Below, one piece after another: positions 52,322 through 60,388 of a stretch of 64,000 nucleotides of DNA (positions are counted from its first letter, which is position 1; each line of letters begins with the position of its first letter). Made by a program: the position numbers and the translations under genes. Source of the stretch: Pseudooceanicola pacificus (GTDB lineage: Bacteria > Pseudomonadota > Alphaproteobacteria > Rhodobacterales > Rhodobacteraceae); NCBI RefSeq assembly GCF_009789075.1, contig NZ_WNXQ01000002.1, positions 310,001 to 374,000 of the forward strand, written 5' to 3'. The notes beneath the pieces are model-generated. The model made no database searches and was not told where the DNA came from. It saw nothing but the letters and a program-made list of their open reading frames with translations.

Positions 52322-52948
52322 ATGCGCGTCGGCCCGATCCTTCGCGCCCTCGGACTTGCGGCGGGACTGGCCAGTGCCGGACCCGCCCATGCGCAGGACG
52401 ACCGGGGCCTGCGCTCGCCCATCCTGACCATCGACAGCGAACAGGTCTTCGCGCGCTCCTCGCTCGGCCGCTCCATCGCCGGCGAGGTCGAGGCGCGCGG
52501 GGCCGAGCTGGCCGCAGAAAACCGCAGGATCGAGGCGCAACTGATCGAGGAAGAGAAATCCCTGACCGAGGAGCGCGCCACCCTCCCGGCCGAGGAATTC
52601 CGCGCCAAGGCCGATGCCTTTGACGAAAAGGTGCGCCGCATCCGCTCCGAGCAGGACGCCAAGGCGCGCGCGCTGTCGCAGCGCAGCGACGCGGCGCAGC
52701 TGGATTTCCTCGAAGCCGCGCGGCCCGTGCTGGAACAGATGATGCGCGACAGCGGCGCCGCCGTGATTCTGGAAAAACGCTCGGTCTTTGCCAGCGTCGG
52801 CGCGGTCGACGTGACCGCAGAGGTGATCCGCCGCATCGACGCCGCGATGGACGAGAACGGCGAGTTGAGCGTGACACCCGATGCCGCGCCCGAGGGGCAG
52901 GATGCGGGCGAGGCCGCGCCCCGTGGCAGTGGCGAAACCCGCCCCTGA
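52322..52948 (+). CDS. OmpH/Skp-family periplasmic chaperone
   Basis: A 208-residue exported protein. The signal peptide (about 1-24, ending GPAHAQ) is followed by a beta strand (PILTIDSEQVFARSSLG) and a long coiled-coil (about 55-140; EVEARGAELAAENRRIEAQL and onwards), then the returning strand AAVILEKRSVFAS, the Skp layout. A low-complexity acidic tail of about 35 residues follows. It should hold outer-membrane proteins on their way to BamA. It starts five bases after the bamA stop. Confidence 0.88.
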   Translation: MRVGPILRALGLAAGLASAGPAHAQDDRGLRSPILTIDSEQVFARSSLGRSIAGEVEARGAELAAENRRIEAQLIEEEKSLTEERATLPAEEFRAKADAFDEKVRRIRSEQDAKARALSQRSDAAQLDFLEAARPVLEQMMRDSGAAVILEKRSVFASVGAVDVTAEVIRRIDAAMDENGELSVTPDAAPEGQDAGEAAPRGSGETRP

Positions 52949-53078
52949 GCCGTGCAGATGCGCAGCCGCGCCCCGTCGAAAGCTTGCCCCGGCAGGGCCG
53001 TCTTGCTAGGGGGATGGCAATGAACGCGGGCGGGCGACGGACCCTCCCGAACGCCACGGCCCGAAAGGACCCCCTCCT

Positions 53079-53543
53079 ATGACCGACGCGCCGCAACGGG
53101 CCGACATCCACCGGATCCAGAGCATCCTGCCGCACCGCTATCCCTTTCTCCTCGTCGACCGGGTCGAGGATATCCAGGGCTACCAGACCGCCCGCGGGAT
53201 CAAGATGGTCACCATGAACGAGCCGCATTTCCAGGGCCATTTCCCCGGCAAGCCGATCATGCCCGGCGTGACCATCGTCGAGGCGATGGCCCAGACCGCC
53301 GCCGTGATGGTGGGCAGCGCGCTGAACATGGAAAACCGCAACATGCTGGTCTATTTCATGGCCATCGACAGCTGCAAGTTCCGCCGGATGGTGGTGCCGG
53401 GCGACATGCTGGAAATGCATCTGGAGACCCTGCGCGGCAAGCCCGGCGGCAAGGTGTGGAAGTTCAGCGGCCGCGCCGTGGTGGGGGAGGAGCTGGCCTG
53501 CGAGGCCGAGTTCACCGCCATGATGGACCTGCCGAAGGAGTGA
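53079..53543 (+). CDS. fabZ: 3-hydroxyacyl-ACP dehydratase FabZ
   Basis: A 154-residue hot-dog-fold dehydratase. The catalytic pair is H54 in [13 protein letters not shown] and E68 in [10 protein letters not shown]. The N-terminal [14 protein letters not shown] is the family start. It dehydrates 3-hydroxyacyl-ACP in fatty acid synthesis and so competes with LpxA, encoded five bases downstream, for 3-hydroxyacyl-ACP. An AAGGA ribosome site precedes the ATG. The 130-base gap after the ompH-like gene shows no clear terminator. Confidence 0.97.
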   Translation: MTDAPQRADIHRIQSILPHRYPFLLVDRVEDIQGYQTARGIKMVTMNEPHFQGHFPGKPIMPGVTIVEAMAQTAAVMVGSALNMENRNMLVYFMAIDSCKFRRMVVPGDMLEMHLETLRGKPGGKVWKFSGRAVVGEELACEAEFTAMMDLPKE

Positions 53544-53547
53544 CCGC

Positions 53548-54351
53548 ATGGCCGTAAGCGCCGACGCAACCATTCACCCCTCTGCCGTGATCGAGGACGG
53601 CGCCAGCATCGCCGCCGGCTGCGAGATCGGACCCTTCTGCCACATCGGCCCCGAGGTGACACTGGGCGCGGGCGTGCGCCTGATGAGCCATGTCGTGGTG
53701 CAGGGCTGGACCGAGATCGGGGACGGGACGCTGGTGCATCCCTTTGCCGTGCTTGGCGGCATCCCGCAGGATCTGAAGTTCAAGGGCGAGCGCACGCGCC
53801 TGACCGTGGGCAGGCGCAACCGCATCCGCGAACATGTCACGATGAACACCGGCACCGAAGGCGGCGGCGGCATCACGCGGGTGGGCGATGACGGGCTTTA
53901 TATGGCCGGGTGCCATGTGGCCCATGACAGCCAGGTGGGCGACCGGGTGATCCTGGTGAACAACGCCGCGCTGGCGGGCCATTGCATCATCGAGGACGAC
54001 GTGATCATCGGCGGCCTCTCGGGCGTGCACCAATGGGTGCGCATCGGGCGCGGCGCGATTGTCGGCGCGGTGACGATGGTGACCAACGACGTGATTCCCT
54101 ATGGCCTGGTGCAGGCCCCGCGCGGGGTGTTGAACGGGCTGAACCTGGTGGGGCTGAAACGCAAGGGCGTGGCCCGGTCGGATATCACCGCCCTGCGCGC
54201 GGCCTTTCAGATGCTGGCACAGGGCGAGGGCGCCTTTGTCGACCGCGCCCGCCGCCTGGGTGCGGAAACCGAAAGCGACTATGTGCGCGAAATCGTGGAA
54301 TTCGTGACCGGCGCCAGCGACCGCCAGTTCCTGACACCGGGCAAGGTCTGA
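53548..54351 (+). CDS. lpxA: UDP-N-acetylglucosamine acyltransferase LpxA
   Basis: A 267-residue LpxA (E. coli 262). Left-handed beta-helix of hexapeptide repeats (IHPSAVIEDGASIAAG onwards, about 1-190) and a C-terminal helical domain. The catalytic histidine is in CHVAHDSQVGD. Family marks are GGIPQDLKFKGE and the LVGLKRKGVARSDI helix. It transfers a 3-hydroxyacyl chain to UDP-GlcNAc, the first step of lipid A synthesis. Its TGA overlaps the lpxI ATG by one base. Confidence 0.97.
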   Translation: MAVSADATIHPSAVIEDGASIAAGCEIGPFCHIGPEVTLGAGVRLMSHVVVQGWTEIGDGTLVHPFAVLGGIPQDLKFKGERTRLTVGRRNRIREHVTMNTGTEGGGGITRVGDDGLYMAGCHVAHDSQVGDRVILVNNAALAGHCIIEDDVIIGGLSGVHQWVRIGRGAIVGAVTMVTNDVIPYGLVQAPRGVLNGLNLVGLKRKGVARSDITALRAAFQMLAQGEGAFVDRARRLGAETESDYVREIVEFVTGASDRQFLTPGKV

Positions 54352-55145
54352 TGCTGGGCCTGCTGGCCTTTGGCGGTGCGCTGCCGGTGGCCGTGGCGCG
54401 TGCGGGTGCACCCCATGTGGTGACCTTCGAGGGGGTGGCGACACAGCTCGCCCCGACCTCGGGCGCGGCGCAGCGGTTCGAAACCCTGGGCGCGGTGTTT
54501 GACGAACTGCGCGCCGCCGGGGTCGACCGGCTGGTGCTGGCCGGTGCCCTGACGCGCCCGGCCTTCGATCCCGCCCGGCTGGATGCGGTGACCGCGGATC
54601 TGCTGCCCGGGCTTATGGCCGCGATGCATGGCGGCGACGACGGGCTGTTGCGCCACGTGATCGCGATGTTCGAGGGGCAGGGTTTTGCCGTCATCGGCGC
54701 GCATGAGGTGGTGCCCGAACTGACCGCCACGCCCGGCCTGCTGGCCGGCCCGGACCCGGATGCGGCGACCGAGGCCGACATGACCCGCGCGCTGGCGATC
54801 CTTGCCGCGCTCGGGCCCCTGGACGTGGGGCAGGGTGCGGTGGTCTCGGGCGGCCTCTGCCTGGGGATCGAGACGCTGCAGGGCACCGACGCCATGCTGC
54901 GCTTTGTCGCCGCAACACCCGCGGGGCTGAAGCCCGAAGGCGGCGTGCTGGTCAAGGCGCCCAAGCCGGGGCAGGATCTGCGGGTCGACATGCCCGCCAT
55001 CGGGCCCGACACGGTGCGCGCCGCGGCCGGGGCCGGGCTCTCGGCTATCGTGGTGGCCGCCGGGCAGGTGCTGCTGCTGGACCGCGCGGCGCTGCTGGCG
55101 GCGGCGGGGGATGCGGGGATCACGCTCCTCGCCCGCGCGATCTGA
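54351..55145 (+). CDS. lpxI: UDP-2,3-diacylglucosamine diphosphatase LpxI
   Basis: A 264-residue LpxI (DUF1009 family). The N-terminal domain starts LGLLAFGGALPVAVARA. The C-terminal domain has GVLVKAPKPGQDLRVDMPAI and TVRAAAGAGLSAIVVAAGQ, the marks of the family. It hydrolyses UDP-2,3-diacylglucosamine to lipid X, the step done by the unrelated LpxH in enterics. Both ends overlap neighbours by one base (TGATG), so lpxA-lpxI-lpxB are translationally coupled. Confidence 0.94.
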   Translation: MLGLLAFGGALPVAVARAGAPHVVTFEGVATQLAPTSGAAQRFETLGAVFDELRAAGVDRLVLAGALTRPAFDPARLDAVTADLLPGLMAAMHGGDDGLLRHVIAMFEGQGFAVIGAHEVVPELTATPGLLAGPDPDAATEADMTRALAILAALGPLDVGQGAVVSGGLCLGIETLQGTDAMLRFVAATPAGLKPEGGVLVKAPKPGQDLRVDMPAIGPDTVRAAAGAGLSAIVVAAGQVLLLDRAALLAAAGDAGITLLARAI

Positions 55146-56311
55146 TGCGCGTCTTCCTGCTGGCGGGGGAACCTTCGGGCGACGCCCTGGGCGCGGCGCT
55201 GATGCGCGGGCTCCGGCAGATCGTGCCGGATGTGACGTTCGAGGGGATCGCCGGGCCGCTGATGCGGGCCGAGGGGATGACCTCGCTTTTCCCGATGGAC
55301 GAGCTTTCGGTGATGGGCCTGGCCGAGGTGCTGCCGAAGTATTTCCACCTCAAGCGCCGGATCCGCGAAACCGCCGATGCGGTGCTTGCCCTGCAGCCCG
55401 ATGTGCTGATCACCGTGGACAGCCCGGATTTCAGCCTGCGCGTGGCCCGGCTGGTCAAGGCGCGCTCGGGCATCCGCACGGTGCATTACGTGGCCCCCAC
55501 GGTCTGGGCCTGGCGCCCCAAGCGGGCCGTGAAGATGGCCGAGGTGATCGACCACGTGCTGGCGCTGTTCCCGTTCGAACCGCCCTATATGCGCGAGGCC
55601 GGGATGGCATGTGATTTTGTCGGCCACCCGGTCGTGACAGAGCCGGTGGCGAGCGAGGCCGAGGCCGCCGCCTTTCGCCTGCGCCACGGGCTGGGGGATG
55701 CGCCGGTGCTGCTGCTGCTGCCCGGTTCGCGGCGTGGCGAGGTGGGCCGCATGGCCCCGGTGCTGGGCGCTGCCCTTGGCCGGATCGCGGCCGATAGGCC
55801 CGACATCCAGCCCGTGCTGCCCGCCGCCGGGCCGGTGGCGGGGCTGGTGACCGAGCTGACGGCGGACTGGCCGGTGAAGCCCCTGGTGCTGGACCCGCGC
55901 GAAGCCGATCCCGCCGGGTTTGCCGCTGCCAAGCGCGCCGCCTTTCGCGCGGCGGATGCGGCGGTGGCGGCCTCGGGCACCGTCTCGCTGGAGCTGGCGG
56001 CGTCGGGCACGCCGATGGTCATCGCCTATGACATGAACCGGATCACCCGGGCGATCATCCGGCGCATGCTGCTGGTCGACACGGTGACGCTGGTCAACCT
56101 GGTGTCCGACACCCGCGTGGTGCCCGAATACCTGGGCGAGGCCTGCCAGCCCGCCCCCATCGCAACAGCCGTGCTGGGGCTGCTGGCGGCACCCGGAGAG
56201 CAGCGCGCGGCGATGGAGCTGACGATGGAGCGTCTGGGGCGCGGCGGCGAAGCGCCGGGGCTGCGCGCGGCCCGGGCGGTGGTCGAGGGAATCGCGCGCT
56301 CGGCGGGGTGA
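55145..56311 (+). CDS. lpxB: Lipid-A-disaccharide synthase LpxB
   Basis: A 388-residue GT19 glycosyltransferase. N-terminal VFLLAGEPSGDALGAALMR, then MDELSVMGLAEVLPK, VLITVDSPDFSLRVAR, the HYVAPTVWAWRPKR motif and, in the C-terminal half, LLLPGSRRGEVGRM and SGTVSLELAASGTPMVIAY. It joins lipid X and UDP-2,3-diacylglucosamine to the disaccharide of lipid A. It ends the lpxA-lpxI-lpxB group. The 165-base gap to the convergent oxidoreductase gene holds GC-rich inverted repeats but no T-run. Confidence 0.96.
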   Translation: MRVFLLAGEPSGDALGAALMRGLRQIVPDVTFEGIAGPLMRAEGMTSLFPMDELSVMGLAEVLPKYFHLKRRIRETADAVLALQPDVLITVDSPDFSLRVARLVKARSGIRTVHYVAPTVWAWRPKRAVKMAEVIDHVLALFPFEPPYMREAGMACDFVGHPVVTEPVASEAEAAAFRLRHGLGDAPVLLLLPGSRRGEVGRMAPVLGAALGRIAADRPDIQPVLPAAGPVAGLVTELTADWPVKPLVLDPREADPAGFAAAKRAAFRAADAAVAASGTVSLELAASGTPMVIAYDMNRITRAIIRRMLLVDTVTLVNLVSDTRVVPEYLGEACQPAPIATAVLGLLAAPGEQRAAMELTMERLGRGGEAPGLRAARAVVEGIARSAG

Positions 56312-56476
56312 GTGGGGCACCGGGCCCGGGTGACCGGGTGCCCGACGGGTGATCGGCCCCGGGCGAGCCTGCGCGTCGATCCGGTGGAGTGCGCGGCGGC
56401 CGGCAAGTCCGGCGGTACGACTCCGGCATCCGTGCAGGCGCGGCCCTGATCCGCTCCGGCGGAGCGGTTCAGAGCC

Positions 56477-58885
56477 TCACCCCCGCATGCGTGCCCCGTC
56501 CGGATCGAAGGCGGGCGTGTCGATCCGGCTGGCCTTGCACATCCGGCCCAGGATCTCGATCTCGACCTCCAGCCCCGGTGCGACCTTGTCCGAAGGGACA
56601 AAGCCCAGAGCGATGCTTTGCCCCAGATGGTGCGAATAGCCGCCCGAGGTGCAGAAGCCGACAACCTCGCCCCCCAGCCAGATCGGTTCATAGCCGTGCA
56701 CGTCGGTATCCTCGGCCGCGACGGTGAAGCCCAGCAACTGGCGCGCGGGGCCGGTGGCACGTTCGGCCTCGGCGGCGGCGCGGCCGATGAAGTCGGTGGT
56801 CTTCTTCCAGGCGATGAACCGGTCGAGCCCGGTTTCCGCGGGGGTGTAATCGGGCGAGAATTCCGACAGCCAGGACCCGAACAGCCGGTCGAGCCGCAGG
56901 GACATCATCGCCCGCATCCCGAAAGGTTTCATGCCAAAGGGCGCACCGGCCCGTGACAGCGTATCCCAGAGGGCGCGCTGGCACATCGGGTCGCAATAGA
57001 TCTCATAACCCAGGTCCCCGGTATAGCTGACCCGCTGCACGATGCAGTCGGTCATGCCCAGGGTCATCCGCGCCACATCGAGGAAGCGCATGGCCGAGAC
57101 ATCGCTGCGGGTGCAGGCTTGCAGCACCTCGCGCGCCTTTGGCCCGGCGATCTGGAATCCGGTGGAAAGATCAGAGATATTAGCGACTTCCACGCCATCG
57201 CTCATGTTTTGCATGAACCAGCGCATGTGATAGGCCTGCGCGCCGTAGCTGGCTGTCAGGCGGAAATCGCCCTCGGCCAGGCAGGAGATGGTGAAATCGC
57301 CGATGATCCGGCCCGACTGCGCCAGCATCGGCGTCAGCGACAGGCGGCCGGGCTGCGGAACGCGGCCGGCCATCACGCGGTCCAGCCACTCGCGCGCCTT
57401 GGGCCCCTTGACGGTGTACTTGCCGAAGTTCTGAACCTCGTTGATGCCGACCGCGTCGCGCACCGCGCGGACCTCGCGCGCCGTCGCCTCGAAGGCGTTG
57501 GAGCGGCGGAAGGAGGGCGTCTCGTAGCGCGGTTCGTCGCCTTGGGCGAAGTAGTTCACCACCTCCAGCCCGTATTGCTGGCCCCAGACCGCGCCCATGC
57601 CGTCAAATATGTCGTACATCGGCGTGGTGCGGAACGGCCGGGCGGCGGGCTTTTCCTCGTTCGGATAGGCGACCGAAAACCGGGTCTGGTAATTCTCGAT
57701 CACCTTTGGCCGGGTGTAGCCCGGGGTGATCCAGCTGCCGAAACGGGCGACGTCGAAAGAGGTCGTGTCACGCTCGCATTCTCCGGCGGTCATCCACTGC
57801 GCCAGCATCAGCCCGACGCCGCCGCCCTGGCTGAACCCGGCCATCACCGCGCAGGCGGACCAGTAGTTGCGCATCCCCGGCACCGGGCCGACCAGCGGGT
57901 TGCCATCGGGGGCAAAGGTGAAGGGGCCGTGGATCACGCGTTTCACCCCGGCCTCGGCCAGAACGGGGAAACGGCGATAGGCGAATTCGATCGACTCGTC
58001 GATCTTGTCCAGATCGTCGGGCAGCAGTTCCGCGCCAAAGGACCAGGGCGTGCCGTCGACGGCCCAGGCCCGCGCCTTCTGCTCGTAGAAACCGATGCAG
58101 AGGCCGCGCCCCTCTTGCCGCAGGTAGCTTTCGCCCGAGGGGTCCATGACATGGGGATGCTCGGTCCCGCGTTCGTAGATCTCGGGGATGTCGTCGGTGA
58201 CGAGGTAGTGATGTTCCATCGGGTGCAGCGGCAGGTAGACGCCCGCCATCGCGCCGACCTCGCGCGCCCAGAGCCCGCCGGCATTCACCACGTGTTCGGC
58301 GTGGATCGTGCCCTTGTCGGTGACCACGTCCCAGGTGCCGTCGGGGCGCTGGTTGGTTTCCTTGACCATGCAATGGGTTTCGATCGTCGCGCCGCCCATG
58401 CGGGCCGCGCGGGCATAGGCATGGGTGGTGCCCGACGGATCGAGGTGCCCGTCCAGCGGATCGTAGAGCGCGCCGATGATGCCGTCGGTATTGGTGATCG
58501 GCGCGATCTCGCGGATTTCCTCGGGCCCGACGATGCGGGTGTCCAGGCCCATATGCCGGTGCTTGGCGCGTTCGGCCAGCAGCATGTCGAACCGGTCGCG
58601 GGTATCGGCCAGGGTGATGCCGCCCACGTGGTGCAGGCCGCAGGACATGCCGGTGATCTCTTCCAGCTCACGATACAGGCGGATGGTATAGCCCTGCAGC
58701 GCCGCCATGTTGGTGTCGCCGTTGATCGTGTGGAACCCGCCGGCGGCGTGCCAGGTCGACCCGCTGGTCAGCTCGGCCCGTTCCAGCAGCATCACGTCGG
58801 ACCAGCCGAGTTTCGTGAGGTGGTAGAGAACGGAACAGCCGACGACGCCTCCGCCGATGACGGCAACCCGGGTTGTGGTTTTCAT
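56477..58885 (-). CDS. FAD-dependent oxidoreductase with GcvT domain (dimethylglycine dehydrogenase-like), copy 1
   Basis: An 802-residue protein. The N-terminal FAD domain of the DAO family (about 1-390) has VAVIGGGVVGCSVLYHL and SGSTWHAAGG; H46 matches the histidine that binds FAD covalently in dimethylglycine and sarcosine dehydrogenases. A FAO_M linker (about 390-440) is followed by the GcvT folate-binding aminomethyltransferase domain (about 440-800). It should oxidise an N-methylated glycine and pass the one-carbon unit to tetrahydrofolate. A paralogue of the same layout lies at 60389 on the other strand, with a DUF2254 gene between. The substrate is not certain. Confidence 0.88.
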   Translation of the reverse strand: MKTTTRVAVIGGGVVGCSVLYHLTKLGWSDVMLLERAELTSGSTWHAAGGFHTINGDTNMAALQGYTIRLYRELEEITGMSCGLHHVGGITLADTRDRFDMLLAERAKHRHMGLDTRIVGPEEIREIAPITNTDGIIGALYDPLDGHLDPSGTTHAYARAARMGGATIETHCMVKETNQRPDGTWDVVTDKGTIHAEHVVNAGGLWAREVGAMAGVYLPLHPMEHHYLVTDDIPEIYERGTEHPHVMDPSGESYLRQEGRGLCIGFYEQKARAWAVDGTPWSFGAELLPDDLDKIDESIEFAYRRFPVLAEAGVKRVIHGPFTFAPDGNPLVGPVPGMRNYWSACAVMAGFSQGGGVGLMLAQWMTAGECERDTTSFDVARFGSWITPGYTRPKVIENYQTRFSVAYPNEEKPAARPFRTTPMYDIFDGMGAVWGQQYGLEVVNYFAQGDEPRYETPSFRRSNAFEATAREVRAVRDAVGINEVQNFGKYTVKGPKAREWLDRVMAGRVPQPGRLSLTPMLAQSGRIIGDFTISCLAEGDFRLTASYGAQAYHMRWFMQNMSDGVEVANISDLSTGFQIAGPKAREVLQACTRSDVSAMRFLDVARMTLGMTDCIVQRVSYTGDLGYEIYCDPMCQRALWDTLSRAGAPFGMKPFGMRAMMSLRLDRLFGSWLSEFSPDYTPAETGLDRFIAWKKTTDFIGRAAAEAERATGPARQLLGFTVAAEDTDVHGYEPIWLGGEVVGFCTSGGYSHHLGQSIALGFVPSDKVAPGLEVEIEILGRMCKASRIDTPAFDPDGARMRG

Positions 58886-59051
58886 GGATTTCCCCTGCTG
58901 GACTTGCCGCGATCCTCAGCCCAGGTCGCGGCGCGGAGCAAGCCCAAAGGCGACACTTGGTGTCGCTTGTGTCGGACCTGCCCCCCGGAATGCCGCTTGC
59001 GCTGGCGGCGGGGCGGGCTAGCTTTGCTTGGAAATCAAAAGGATGGCCCGG

Positions 59052-60284
59052 ATGGTTCCCTCACTTCTGCGACGAATGCACGAATTTTCGCGCCTGCTGC
59101 ATGTGCGGGTCATCCTGATCGCGCTGATGTCGATGCTGGCGGTCGCGCTGGCCAAGATCTTCGGCACGCTGATCCCGCCCGGGCTGGACGGGATGATCGG
59201 GGCCAAGGCGGTGGATCAGCTGTTGCAGATCATCGCCAATTCCATGCTGACGGTCACCACCTTTTCGCTGACCGTGATGGCGGCGGCGCATCGCAACGTG
59301 ATGTCGCAATGGACCCCGCGCAGCCACCAGATCCTGCTGGAGGACACGACGACGCATACGGTGCTGGCCACCTTTGTCGGCGCCTATCTCTATGCCGTGG
59401 CCGCGATCATCCTGCGCTACGCCGAGGTCTTTCACGGGGCCGAACTGGTCCTGCTCTTTGCCGTCACGGTGATGGTCCTGTTGCTGATCGTGATCGCCAT
59501 CGTGCGCTGGATTTCGCATCTGGAACTGCTGGGCAGCCTGATCGAGACCTCGCAGCGGATCGAGGACCGGTCGGCCGAGGCATGGCGGCTGCGGGTCAAC
59601 TGGCCCGCGCTTGGCGGCCATGTTCTGGATCCCGGGGACGTGCCGGACGGGGCCGTGATCGTGCGTTCGGGGCGCACGGGATATGTGCAGCAGATCTATC
59701 AGGACCGCCTGCAAGCCGCCGCCAAAGAGTGCGACGCCCGCATCTACCTGGGGATCCCGGTTGGTCGCTTTGTCTACACGGGCGAGATCCTGGCCCATCT
59801 CAGCCATGACGACGACCGCCTGCACGCGGCGATCCGTGACAACGTTCTGATCGGCTCGCTGCGCAATTTCACCCAGGATCCGCATTTCGGGCTGCTCTGC
59901 CTGGCCGAGACGGCGATGCGCGCCCTGTCGCCCGGCATCAACGATCCGGGCACCGCGGTCGACCAGGTGGGGCGGATCGCGCGCGTCCTGCTGTCGGTCG
60001 AGAAGGGAGAGGAAAGCGTGCTGGAATACGACCGCCTGCATGTGCCGCGGCTGGATACCGAGGCGCTGATCATGGACACGCTGGACCCGATAGGGCGCGA
60101 CGGGTCGGACAAGATCGAGGTCCAGATCGCCCTGCGCCGGGCCCTGGCCGCCCTGGCCGAGCATTCGGATCCCGGCATCGCCAGTGCCGCCCGGGTGGTG
60201 GCCGAACGGGCGCTGGAACGGGCCGGGCGGGCGCTGGACTTCGAAGCGGATGTGGAGCGGATCGAGGCCGCCGCCCAGGTCTGA
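59052..60284 (+). CDS. DUF2254 family membrane protein
   Basis: A 410-residue inner-membrane protein. Helices lie near residues 19-38, 56-78, 97-120 and 130-150; the rest is soluble, with SGRTGYVQQIYQDRLQAAAK and the family mark ALSPGINDPGTAVDQVGRI. DUF2254 proteins have no established function. The ATG at 59052 is preferred: AAAGG is nine bases away, while the ATG at 59043 touches it; a TTG at 59028 is also in frame. It is divergent from the first DMGDH-like gene and 104 bases before the second, so a link with methylamine metabolism is possible but may be chance. Confidence 0.85.
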   Translation: MVPSLLRRMHEFSRLLHVRVILIALMSMLAVALAKIFGTLIPPGLDGMIGAKAVDQLLQIIANSMLTVTTFSLTVMAAAHRNVMSQWTPRSHQILLEDTTTHTVLATFVGAYLYAVAAIILRYAEVFHGAELVLLFAVTVMVLLLIVIAIVRWISHLELLGSLIETSQRIEDRSAEAWRLRVNWPALGGHVLDPGDVPDGAVIVRSGRTGYVQQIYQDRLQAAAKECDARIYLGIPVGRFVYTGEILAHLSHDDDRLHAAIRDNVLIGSLRNFTQDPHFGLLCLAETAMRALSPGINDPGTAVDQVGRIARVLLSVEKGEESVLEYDRLHVPRLDTEALIMDTLDPIGRDGSDKIEVQIALRRALAALAEHSDPGIASAARVVAERALERAGRALDFEADVERIEAAAQV

Positions 60285-60388
60285 GAGCGACACAGATTGA
60301 CGCGGGCGGACAAGTCCCTGACGGTTTCCGGCAATTTCCGCCCCTGCGCTTTCGCGATGGTGGCGCGACACTACTCGGGAAGGGCCCC

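Noticed and set aside
56312..56476. A terminator between lpxB and the convergent oxidoreductase
   Set aside because: GC-rich inverted repeats are present, but no T-run follows on either strand.
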